Positions 7,101-12,540 of a stretch of DNA of 12,540 nt are shown here, piece by piece (position 1 is the stretch's first letter; every line of letters starts with the position of its first letter). The translations under genes were made by a program, and so were the position numbers. The DNA comes from Acidobacteriota bacterium. GTDB lineage: Bacteria > Acidobacteriota > Blastocatellia > Pyrinomonadales > Pyrinomonadaceae. The stretch spans positions 1 to 12,540 of the forward strand of contig QHXL01000187.1 in the NCBI GenBank assembly GCA_003222935.1. Reading direction: 5' to 3'. The notes beneath the pieces are model-generated. The model made no database searches. It was not told the origin of the DNA and saw nothing but the letters and a program-made list of their open reading frames with translations.

Positions 7101-7701
7101 CGCTGATCTTTAAGGCATTTTCAAGAATGTTCAGTGGAATGTAGTTCCCGTAATAGGTGTAGTAGTAATACTCATCCGGACGAGGCGGATTTGCAGCCCT
7201 GAAAACGATCTTAAGATAACGATCGCGAGCGCGCTCGACATCCCGTTGACCTGCCCACCAATCCAACGACATCTGATAGTGGGGCCAGGCGGCGCCCCAA
7301 TTCATCTGATTGCGCCGGGTCCAAAAATAATCTCCCAAAGACTCATGAGCTTCAGCCCAGACCACTTCGCGGTCATCTGGACCATCGTTGAGTCGGATTA
7401 ACTCCTCGAGCTGTTTTTGTGCCTGTTCGAGTTTCGTGGTGTCGGATGTTTGAGTCTGCGACTGGGCGCGCCACGACGTGTCAGCCAATCGAAACTCAAC
7501 CCACTTAAGGTCAGCCCGGCTTAACTTTGTCTTATCAATGCGGGCGTAGATCTCGTTTGCACGCGAGTAAGAGCCCTGGCTGTACTGAGTCTCCGCTTCC
7601 GATCGCAGTTGCGAATAGTCGGACTGTTGCGTGATTACATTGAAGAGGAGAATTGAAAATGCGGTGATGGAGATAATAATTTTCATAATCGGCTGGACCA
7701 T
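4096..7701 (-). CDS. Alpha-2-macroglobulin, N-terminal part (MG domains, bait-side region); frame ends early
   Basis: This frame encodes 1,201 residues of an alpha-2-macroglobulin family protein. A signal peptide opens it (MKIIISITAFSILLF, from Met6 at 7686, which may be the true start). There is no lipobox Cys, so unlike E. coli YfhM it should not be a lipoprotein. Residues about 28-310 are helical and TPR-like (AETQYSQGSYSRANEIYARI). Macroglobulin domains follow, including an MG2 motif (AYRPKETMQWKF, about 540-551) and the bait-region domain (about 930-1090, with ALGLIDQSVSYI). The end (about 1105-1195) is low-complexity and charged. At 4096-4098 a TAA stops the frame exactly where the next family domain should begin, and that domain continues in the +1 frame. 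Joined, the locus would encode about 1,950 residues. Neither candidate start has a good Shine-Dalgarno site. No pbpC gene, the usual partner of YfhM, lies nearby. Confidence 0.88.
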   Translation of the reverse strand: MVQPIMKIIISITAFSILLFNVITQQSDYSQLRSEAETQYSQGSYSRANEIYARIDKTKLSRADLKWVEFRLADTSWRAQSQTQTSDTTKLEQAQKQLEELIRLNDGPDDREVVWAEAHESLGDYFWTRRNQMNWGAAWPHYQMSLDWWAGQRDVERARDRYLKIVFRAANPPRPDEYYYYTYYGNYIPLNILENALKISVNDNHKAHLNFLIAMTMRYAGGGDWEARQRVPDEFEDSLKPGKQTDWYDDALIYYAEWMNSNGTIQQRADGQWQQSPDYPKALELYRRLTREFSKGESRYYDQAIQQIKQITEPSLGVGIGNIFLPDSEIQFGLNARNMKQIDLAIYKIDLNRDVRFRAGVDADEGEAEEGGWIQKVQLNGRQPVKAWRKEISNSADHRPYSQTERIDSKLPTGAYILEARSGALNVRDLLLVSDVSLVLKSSGKQALAYFSHAITGAPVANATISLWESYSVNNNARWRRQRQTTNADGLAHFALRANDSKSLFVTGASVDRQAFAAGYSYDSGESDAWRIYAFTDRPAYRPKETMQWKFIARRVANGVYSTPSNQVVEYQINDPRGTKLTEGKATLNAFGSSWGSLELGEQLPLGEYNIQFWDSGRLHNIGSAQLFRLEEYKLPEFKVEVKTPEQDGKKKAFRLGENVEVNIQADYYFGGPVTNASVEVVVYQNPFYHYWHPRRDYPWYYDDLDQQRRGYYGSGQVIKRETIKTDATGKALLTFETPRQNYNQDYEYRIEARVTDSSRREIVSSDNVRVTRQRYYVYPRAAQNIYRPKDKVTVDIKALDANEQPVTTEGSVKVTRDYWWEIWVDPSGREVKGEELKALRQKSAVFPPLVARNQSPWKLKFRGYQHEDIVTQTVKTDSEGSAQFSFVAPRDGYYRVSWQSSQGVDPKRDRFLPLIQAETTVFVATNATTDLGYRREGLEIVVDKDTFKVGQTAPVMINVPDDDRYVLFSVEADDLYSYRLVHVTGNTKLIEVPIEERHVPNIFLHAAMVRDGALSVDSKQVIVPPTQQFLSVAVKADREQYQPREEGTLAITTTDANGRPVAAEVALGLIDQSVSYIQTDYAGDPRQFYYGTKRGLSVQTQSTFNQKSYTLLREVGDDQGRNEEDERAAGAGTTSYGYVAGRRGDMSAATLQSAEAPPPSTVDALSESKIGNLKSVAKRSERNMKEPPQEPAVDSVATRC

Positions 7702-7834
7702 TTATCAGTCACGTTCAGATTGTGTAAATCGCACCCTGTTCTATTACTGACACGTCTTTATTGAGCGGTCAGTGCCAACTTACCGCTAGATGAACGGTTT
7801 GATTGTCTAGGACTTGCACCCCTGAGCCTGGAAA
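7702..7834. other. Leader region upstream of the alpha-2-macroglobulin gene
   Basis: These 133 bases lie between the inverted repeat at 7835-7950 and the alpha-2-macroglobulin start. I see no open frame with coding character, no RNA gene and no convincing -35/-10 pair. With the repeat, the whole non-coding gap between DUF2891 and the alpha-2-macroglobulin gene is 247 bases, so the latter probably has its own promoter here. Confidence 0.4.
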
Positions 7835-7950
7835 AGGGCGGCTCCCTGGAGTGCGGGGACTTGTCACCGCTTTGGTAAAGGGCGGTCCGGATTTGTGCAG
7901 CTCGAATTTAAAGGCAGCTCCTTAGTCCCCGCACTCCAAGGAGCCGCTCT
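7835..7950. repeat. Inverted repeat with 27-base arms overlapping the DUF2891 stop codon
   Basis: The arms at 7835-7861 and 7924-7950 pair over 27 bases with only two mismatches, built around GGCTCC, TGGAG and TGCGGGGACT. The spacer holds a smaller hairpin: ACCGC (7866-7870) with GCGGT (7882-7886), plus TTT with AAA and a two-G bulge. The right arm includes the first two bases of the DUF2891 stop codon (7949-7951), so the structure would form right at the end of that message. It may serve as a 3'-end stabiliser or terminator. Its layout is that of a dispersed palindromic element, but copy number cannot be judged from one window. Confidence 0.75.
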
Positions 7951-9049
7951 ATTTCACGTCCGCAGTTAATAAAAAGATCGCGAACGATGCCAGCCAATGT
8001 TCGCCTGCATAATCGCCACTTGCGACATGCGCCAGCGCAGCCGCCGCATGAGCATCGGCAGCGTTCGAAAGCGCTTTTCGAACTGGATCCGAGGCCGGAA
8101 GGGCCGCCGCAATACTTCGCATGCACCAGGCACGACTAAGGTTTAACCCGTCGAGATGTACAAGCTTCGGATCAGTCCTGTCAGTCACAATCGCCGGCTT
8201 TAGTAACGAAGCCGGATTTCCAGTTGCGACCCCCGGCAGGAATCGATGAAACCACGCAGCAAACTCAGCGGGCTTCAGCACGCGTCGCATCAAGTCCGCT
8301 TCCATAAACGCGGCCGAGAAGAAATCCTCGCCTCCCGGTTCCCAGGCACCGGGATAGTTTGCGTCGTTTCCAAAGTAGTTCTTACTTCGTTCGGCCAGGA
8401 GCGCTTCAAACTCTCGATCACCAATCACCTTCGCGTAATCGAGCGCGAAGGCTAAACCAAACGCAGTGTTCGGATGCACACCCGTTCTGATCGGATATGT
8501 TTGCTTGGGAAGAAAATTCTTATACGACTTGACGATCACATCTACGAGTGGCTGCAACGCTTCCGACCAGGCATCTCCATCAGTGTCGTCCCACGAGTGA
8601 AGCTCTTCACCGAGTTTTAGTAGCCACGCCCACCCATATGTGCGCTCGAACGATTGCCTGTTTGGCTGAGTAATGTACTGCGCTTCTACTTTTAGATTCT
8701 CGGGCGTCAGGTTCGCGTTTAATGCTTTACGAATTTGCGATCCTTCGGGCAGCTTCTCAAACGTTTTCAGCAACCTGACTAACATCCAGTGTCCATGAAC
8801 AGATGAATGCCAGTCGTAACAACCATAGAAAGCCGGATGCAGTGCCTTTGGACTTTGCACGTCGGCTGCACTGTTGAGCACGTGTTCCGGCTTATTGGGC
8901 AACTCGCGATTAACACACTTCAGTGCGAGTGAAGCAAAGTGTGATGCTTCCTTTTCGGTTAGTGTTGTTGTTTGCTTCATTTGTGAGAAGACCGAGGTGG
9001 ACAACATGAGAATTGCGGCAGAGATAACTATATATTTTGTTAGTCGCAT
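7949..9049 (-). CDS. Secreted DUF2891-family protein
   Basis: This encodes 366 residues with a clear signal peptide (MRLTKYIVIS, hydrophobic core, STSVFSQ), so it should be exported. The remainder matches what I know of DUF2891 (PF11199), a mostly helical family with no assigned reaction. Conserved-looking blocks are HPAFYGCYDWHSSVHGHWML (71-90), RTYGWAWLLKLGEEL (136-150), RTGVHPNTAFGLAFALDYA (188-206), EPGGEDFFSAAFMEADL (237-253) and LDGLNLSRAWCMRSIA (299-314). The His, Trp, Glu and Asp in these blocks suggest a glycan-processing-like helical barrel, but that is a guess. The ATG at 9049 lies 38 bases after the stop of the upstream peptidase-like gene and lacks a good Shine-Dalgarno. The small palindrome at 9066-9083 occupies that gap. 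The stop codon runs into the inverted repeat 7835-7950. Confidence 0.85.
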   Translation of the reverse strand: MRLTKYIVISAAILMLSTSVFSQMKQTTTLTEKEASHFASLALKCVNRELPNKPEHVLNSAADVQSPKALHPAFYGCYDWHSSVHGHWMLVRLLKTFEKLPEGSQIRKALNANLTPENLKVEAQYITQPNRQSFERTYGWAWLLKLGEELHSWDDTDGDAWSEALQPLVDVIVKSYKNFLPKQTYPIRTGVHPNTAFGLAFALDYAKVIGDREFEALLAERSKNYFGNDANYPGAWEPGGEDFFSAAFMEADLMRRVLKPAEFAAWFHRFLPGVATGNPASLLKPAIVTDRTDPKLVHLDGLNLSRAWCMRSIAAALPASDPVRKALSNAADAHAAAALAHVASGDYAGEHWLASFAIFLLTADVK

Positions 9050-9065
9050 ACTTGTGTTGGGGAGT

Positions 9066-9083
9066 CACAGACTGAAGTCTGTG
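9066..9083. repeat. Short perfect palindrome between the peptidase-like gene and DUF2891
   Basis: CACAGACT and AGTCTGTG form an 8-base perfect stem with a 2-base loop, 4 bases after the upstream stop codon (9088-9090) and 16 bases before the DUF2891 ATG. On the minus strand it reads CACAGACTTCAGTCTGTG, a sequence I associate from memory with dispersed repeats in environmental bacteria. It could attenuate or separate the two genes, but no T-run follows. Confidence 0.6.
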
Positions 9084-9087
9084 CTAC

Positions 9088-9840
9088 TCAATATCGATGT
9101 GAAGGTCTTCCAATGTGAATATGTGGTCCAGTCGCGGTACCAGGAATAGCCGAGCGGAAAGCAGAATATGGAATTCCGTTCTTTTGCAGGAAGTTCAGCA
9201 ACGCCTGGCCCTCCACTCCATCTGGATGAAGTGAAATGTCCATAGCGTTGCGATGGTCTAGTCGCCAACGATCGTGAATAGCGCCCTGGCCAAAAACAGC
9301 TATAGGCAATTGCTTATTAAACGAATCGGAAAAGAACCTCTGGATCTTCCAGGCTTCGGTAATACCCCATCCATCAGTTCCCTGGTAACGAATGAAAGAA
9401 GTTGTGCGCACCAGGCTATTCTTCGCGAGTCGAAGGTTCTTTGCCAGTTGTTCATCAGCCTGGGATTCGACGAGTACGTCGGCAATCTGCGTGTCGGCAC
9501 CGGTCATCTGCCGACGAGTTTCGGCGACCTTGTCCTTTTCAGTACCTACAGCACGCGCGTTTTCTTCAAGTTGCGACTTTGAAATCAGACCATCAGCAAA
9601 AAGTTTTTTCCCGGTAACGAGCTTCGCTTCCGCGGATTTTACGTTTCCTTCGTAGATGACCAACAGCTTTTCAAGACTCGCTTTGTAGTCTTTCGTCGCC
9701 TTTATGTAGTCTTCGCGCAACTTGGCCAGCTCTGTTACAGGCTGAGTTTCAGGCTTCGGCGTGTTCTTCTTCTTTTGGGCAGAGACGGGCGAACAAACGA
9801 TCAAAGACACGAGTACCAGAAGGACTGTGTTAAGACGCAC
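9088..9840 (-). CDS. Secreted coiled-coil protein with a C-terminal M15-like metallopeptidase domain
   Basis: Taken from a GTG at 9840 this is 250 residues; the frame is open to 9915, and an ATG at 9894 or TTG at 9873 are alternatives. I prefer 9840 because the product then starts with a compact signal peptide (RLNTVLLVLVSLIVCSPVSAQ region). Residues about 35-145 are strongly helical and heptad-like (KLREDYIKATKDYKASLEKL and ADGLISKSQLEENARAV), reminiscent of TolC/HlyD-type hairpins. The C-terminal domain has LDHRNAMDISLHPDG (His196, Asp201) and GPHIHIG (His240, His242), which look like the zinc ligands and catalytic site of the M15/hedgehog DD-peptidase fold. The H-to-D spacing is shorter than in classic HxxGxAxD. 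A role on peptidoglycan is inferred only. The start overlaps the end of the YihY gene by about 11 bases, so the two are likely co-transcribed. Confidence 0.75.
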   Translation of the reverse strand: MRLNTVLLVLVSLIVCSPVSAQKKKNTPKPETQPVTELAKLREDYIKATKDYKASLEKLLVIYEGNVKSAEAKLVTGKKLFADGLISKSQLEENARAVGTEKDKVAETRRQMTGADTQIADVLVESQADEQLAKNLRLAKNSLVRTTSFIRYQGTDGWGITEAWKIQRFFSDSFNKQLPIAVFGQGAIHDRWRLDHRNAMDISLHPDGVEGQALLNFLQKNGIPYSAFRSAIPGTATGPHIHIGRPSHRY

Positions 9841-10732
9841 TCGCTTTGTTTTCTGCCCTTGTACGCTCTTCAATATCGCGTCGACACCTTTCATCAGCTT
9901 CGCAATTGACCTCACCGCCTATCAGGATAGCAACACCGGTTAGATAGAACCAAAGCATCAACACAATGAGAGCGCCGAGTGAGCCGTAAGTAACACTATA
10001 AGAATCGAAATAGTGGAGATAGAGACGAAATCCAAAGGAAATCAGGAGCCACAAGGCCACGGCAACGACGGCCCCAAGGGTAAACCACCGCCTCTGGGAA
10101 CGACTGAGATTCGGAGCGAAGTTATAGATCAGATTGAAGGTCCCTAACACAAAACCGAGGGCAATCGGCCATTGGAGTATTGACCACGCAGTAGTGAAAA
10201 AGTCAGTAAAGCCAAACCGCGCAGCTAGTGCATCGCCTATGGTACCGCCGTAAAGAACGATGGCCAGCGCAGCAATAATCAATACCGCAAGCGCAACCGT
10301 CAGCACTACTGAAACAAGCCGAACCTCCCACCAGGATCGCGTCTCCTTTACATTGTAGACAGTATTGAGAGTTTGGCTGATGGCACCCATGCCATTCGAA
10401 GCGGCCCACAGTGCTGCCAACAAACCCAACGACACCTTCCCACTTCCGCTTGAGTTACTAATTTCGTCGAGCGTAGTTTTGATTAAGGAGACTGCGCTCG
10501 ATGGTATTACTGCAGCCAGGTAAGTGATTAACTGATTGCGAAACCCCGTGCCTTCCTGTGCGAAATAGCCAAGCAGGTTAATGAGGACAAGTAGCAGAGG
10601 AAAAAGCGCAAGCAGGAAGTAGTAAGAGAGTTGAGCAGCCCGACCAAATATGTCGTCATCGTTAATGCGCCAGATGATGTGCTTGATGCGCTCTATTAAA
10701 GACGGAGGCTGATGGTTCTCGTTGTCTTCCAA
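9830..10732 (-). CDS. YihY/BrkB-family (UPF0761) inner membrane protein
   Basis: This encodes 300 residues, typical for the YihY/BrkB family. It has about six membrane segments and the conserved opening AAQLSYYFLLALFPLLL (32-48). Later blocks are also typical: ALWAASNGMGAISQTLNTVY, FNLIYNFAPN, then YGSLGALIVLMLWFYLTG followed by GGEVN. Members sit in the cytoplasmic membrane. The old link to ribonuclease BN was an error, and the biochemical role is still unclear. The start is TTG at 10732-10730: an in-frame stop (TGA) lies just upstream, no in-frame ATG comes before the first conserved block, and GGGAAG lies 6 bases ahead of the TTG. The charged tail (residues about 277-300) is cytoplasmic by prediction. 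The C-terminus overlaps the start of the peptidase-like gene. Confidence 0.9.
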   Translation of the reverse strand: MEDNENHQPPSLIERIKHIIWRINDDDIFGRAAQLSYYFLLALFPLLLVLINLLGYFAQEGTGFRNQLITYLAAVIPSSAVSLIKTTLDEISNSSGSGKVSLGLLAALWAASNGMGAISQTLNTVYNVKETRSWWEVRLVSVVLTVALAVLIIAALAIVLYGGTIGDALAARFGFTDFFTTAWSILQWPIALGFVLGTFNLIYNFAPNLSRSQRRWFTLGAVVAVALWLLISFGFRLYLHYFDSYSVTYGSLGALIVLMLWFYLTGVAILIGGEVNCEADERCRRDIEERTRAENKASAS

Positions 10733-10789
10733 AACTCACTTCCCAGGGCCAAGTGGAATATTGAATTTCTTAACAGTCGGCAGGTGCGG

Positions 10790-10798
10790 ATTCTAACA
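10790..10798 (-). promoter_or_regulatory. Candidate extended -10 promoter for yihY
   Basis: On the minus strand TGT-TAGAAT forms a TGn extended -10 element, with TAGAAT matching five of six consensus positions. A clear -35 is absent, which is usual for this promoter class. It lies between the lepB terminator and the yihY start and would give a leader of roughly 50 bases, which makes the position sensible. Confidence 0.35.
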
Positions 10799-10836
10799 CG
10801 TGCTGGCCATGAGTAATTGAAGAGGTGAGGCTAATT

Positions 10837-10890
10837 GAGAAAGAGAAAACGCCTTCGGAGGATGAGTTCCAACCTCATTCACCGAAGGCG
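10837..10890 (-). terminator. Rho-independent terminator of the rnc-lepB operon
   Basis: On the minus strand the stem is CGCCTTCGG (10890-10882) pairing with CCGAAGGCG (10858-10850). An inner ATGAG/CTCAT stem (10878-10874 with 10866-10862) extends it. The stem is followed at once by TTTTCTCTTTCTC (10849-10837). It lies 23 bases after the lepB stop codon. The GC-rich stem plus T-rich tail is the standard intrinsic terminator form and acts in the lepB direction. The plus strand has no T-run after the stem. Confidence 0.88.
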
Positions 10891-10912
10891 TGGCTCGAAT
10901 CCAATTTAGTTT

Positions 10913-11818
10913 CTACCGAACAAGAGTACCGGTGCGACTCCAGCGGGTATTTCTAAAGAAGTCCACGAGAATACCACCACCACTTGGCGGGGCACTTTCG
11001 TCGTATGACCAGTAGACAAACATTGCCCGACCGATCACGAGATCGCGCGGCACAAATCCCCAGAACCGGCTGTCCTCACTGTTGTCTCGATTGTCGCCCA
11101 TCACGAAGTACTTGCTGGGAGGTACTACGACTTCTTTTCCGTCGCCCGCATGAGTGAAGATATCGTAGACATAGTCATCATTCTCACTACCGGCTTTGTA
11201 GTAGACGTCGTAAGTTTCACCCGGTGTCCTGGCCGGGTTGTTAACGATCTCAAGCGGGTCTTTGCGATTATGATCGATCGCTTCAATCTTATGTTCGGGC
11301 AGCGCTTTGCCATTCACGATCACATTGTTTCCTGACAAACTGATGCGGTCGCCTGGCAGACCAATCACACGTTTCACGTAGTTAGTCAGGATTGGTCGAT
11401 TGTCAGGCCGGTCGTCACGCTTCGGATCGTACGCGTTACCCGGATATTTAAAGACGATGATATCTCCGCGTCGGATTTCTCGTTGCGGCAAAAATGGCAG
11501 CGTTTCGCCCGGGGCAAAAATGAACTTGTTTACCAGTAAGTGATCGCCGATCGTGATCGTATTCTGCATCGATCCCGTAGGAACCTTCACTGCTTGCACA
11601 ATGAACGTCATGCCAAAAAGTGCCATTACCACGGTAACGACGGCTGACTCAAAATACTCTCGCCAAACACTCTTCGGCGGCCCCTTCGGCTTTACGGGCG
11701 GTTCGGGAGTTTTCGATTTTCCGTTTCGATTGAATATTCGTGAAAAAGAAAAAGGCTGGGCTTCGGTTTTCGTATCCGTTTCCCGTTTTGTTTTTTCGGT
11801 AGTTAAGTTACTCGCCAT
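10913..11818 (-). CDS. lepB: Signal peptidase I
   Basis: This encodes 301 residues of a serine-lysine membrane protease (S26 family) that removes signal peptides from exported proteins on the outer face of the cytoplasmic membrane. The catalytic Ser is Ser83 in VPTGSMQNTI, the general-base Lys is Lys149 in NYVKRVIGLPGD, and GDNRDNSEDSRFWG (241-254) is the conserved box E. A single membrane anchor spans about residues 55-77. The first 50 residues are charged and Pro/Lys-rich, an unusually long cytoplasmic extension. Residues about 170-232, between the Lys box and box E, hold the usual variable cap. The ATG at 11818-11816 is preceded by AGGA with 9-base spacing. It follows rnc by 54 bases, echoing the lepB-rnc linkage known in many bacteria, and ends at a strong terminator. 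Its products include the five exported proteins predicted in this window. Confidence 0.95.
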   Translation of the reverse strand: MASNLTTEKTKRETDTKTEAQPFSFSRIFNRNGKSKTPEPPVKPKGPPKSVWREYFESAVVTVVMALFGMTFIVQAVKVPTGSMQNTITIGDHLLVNKFIFAPGETLPFLPQREIRRGDIIVFKYPGNAYDPKRDDRPDNRPILTNYVKRVIGLPGDRISLSGNNVIVNGKALPEHKIEAIDHNRKDPLEIVNNPARTPGETYDVYYKAGSENDDYVYDIFTHAGDGKEVVVPPSKYFVMGDNRDNSEDSRFWGFVPRDLVIGRAMFVYWSYDESAPPSGGGILVDFFRNTRWSRTGTLVR

Positions 11819-11872
11819 CTAAAAGCATCCTAGATAGGTCAGACATACATGGTCAAGCGGTCGAGCCCAAAC

Positions 11873-12540
11873 TCAAAAAGTATCTTCAGAGTCGTCTGCC
11901 ATCATAACTTCGAGTGCTGCCCTGGCAGCCGCAGCCTCCGCTGATTTAATAGAGTGTCCTTCACCCTGAATGCTGCCTCGATCCCAGGCAACTTCCACAT
12001 GGAAAATGCGTCTATGCGGTGGGCCTAGAGTCTCGACAACTGTATAGCGAGGCGCCTGGCGACGCTCGGCCTGGAGTCTTTCCTGCAACATTGTCTTGTA
12101 ATCAGCCTTTGCGGCTGAAAGCGGATTCGCCGCCTCCAACTCATTTTGCAAAGCGTAACAAACAAACTGAGTTGCGGCTTCCATTCCGCCGTCGATGAAG
12201 ATCGCTCCGGTGATGGCTTCAAATACGTCGGCCAACAAAGCATTCTTCTGACGGCCGCCGCTCTTTTCCTCACCCCGTCCAAAGCGCAAAAAATCGCCGA
12301 GCTTAAGATCCAAAGAAGCCTTTGCCAGCGTCGGAGCACTCACCAAACGATGCTTCATCCGCGATAACTCACCTTCAGTCCCGCCGGGATATGAGTTGCA
12401 GAGATAATTCGCGACGACTAAACCCAGTACCGAGTCTCCTAAAAACTCCATTGATTCGTTGTGAAGCTTGCGCGCTAACTGTTCATCACCCGGCGCCACC
12501 TGTTCATGGGCCCAGGAACGATGAGTGATGGCACGTTCGA
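11873..12540 (-). CDS. rnc: Ribonuclease III (5' end outside the window)
   Basis: RNase III cuts double-stranded RNA in rRNA maturation and mRNA decay in the cytoplasm. About 221 residues are visible; the frame is open through the right edge and begins in-window at ERAITHRSWAHEQ, so roughly 20-30 N-terminal residues are missing. The GTG at 12499 is an internal Val, not the start. The signature NESMEFLGDSVL holds the first metal-binding residues (Glu31 and Asp35 in window numbering). The second site is ADVFEAITGAIFIDGG (Asp104, Glu107). A complete double-stranded RNA-binding domain follows from DYKTMLQERLQ to AEAAAARAALEVM. All catalytic positions are present and the length is normal. It is likely co-transcribed with lepB just downstream. 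Confidence 0.95.
   Translation of the reverse strand, partial: ERAITHRSWAHEQVAPGDEQLARKLHNESMEFLGDSVLGLVVANYLCNSYPGGTEGELSRMKHRLVSAPTLAKASLDLKLGDFLRFGRGEEKSGGRQKNALLADVFEAITGAIFIDGGMEAATQFVCYALQNELEAANPLSAAKADYKTMLQERLQAERRQAPRYTVVETLGPPHRRIFHVEVAWDRGSIQGEGHSIKSAEAAAARAALEVMMADDSEDTF

Noticed and set aside
7702..7834. Small RNA or riboswitch upstream of the alpha-2-macroglobulin
   Set aside because: I found no recognisable conserved riboswitch core, stable hairpin with T-run, or tRNA-like structure in this stretch.
12025..12339. Minus-strand frame of 104 codons within rnc
   Set aside because: It is an out-of-frame shadow of RNase III, whose catalytic and RNA-binding motifs are all in the other frame.

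Overview
The window reads as chromosomal DNA of a soil or environmental bacterium, most likely an Acidobacteriota member of the Blastocatellia/Pyrinomonadaceae type. That placement is an inference from the overall protein character (a very large alpha-2-macroglobulin with an N-terminal helical-repeat region, a secreted DUF2891 protein, a coiled-coil protein with an M15-like peptidase end) and from several families of palindromic repeats between genes. I could not run a taxonomic search. GC content looks moderate. No tRNA, rRNA, transposase, CRISPR array or phage gene is visible.

Layout, right to left, because almost everything is on the minus strand. At the right edge is a 5'-truncated RNase III gene (rnc), followed after 54 bases by signal peptidase I (lepB), which ends in a clear rho-independent terminator (10837-10890). 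Next, with its own candidate extended -10 promoter and a TTG start, is a YihY/BrkB-family membrane protein. It overlaps the start of a secreted coiled-coil protein with an M15-like metallopeptidase end. Then comes a secreted DUF2891 protein. A 27-base-arm inverted repeat separates this from the largest locus in the window, an alpha-2-macroglobulin with a CTEQ thioester, about 5.9 kb long. That locus is split into two reading frames by a +1 frame change at 4096-4145.

The alpha-2-macroglobulin locus converges on a small plus-strand gene for a secreted protein of unknown function (1138-1725). The two stop codons are separated only by a long inverted repeat built from a GCAGA-type motif. To the left is a two-gene minus-strand operon, an AhpD-like carboxymuconolactone decarboxylase-family protein followed by a HIT-family protein. 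Beyond it lies a perfect 23-base inverted repeat made of two hairpins. At the extreme left edge is the first 21 codons of another secreted protein, which has a strong Shine-Dalgarno sequence and a signal peptide.

Taken together, much of the window concerns the cell envelope: signal peptide removal (lepB), a membrane protein (YihY), and five proteins with predicted export signals. No new defence or mobile system is evident. The items most worth a second look are the frame-split alpha-2-macroglobulin and the habit of different palindromic repeats sitting directly on or just after stop codons.
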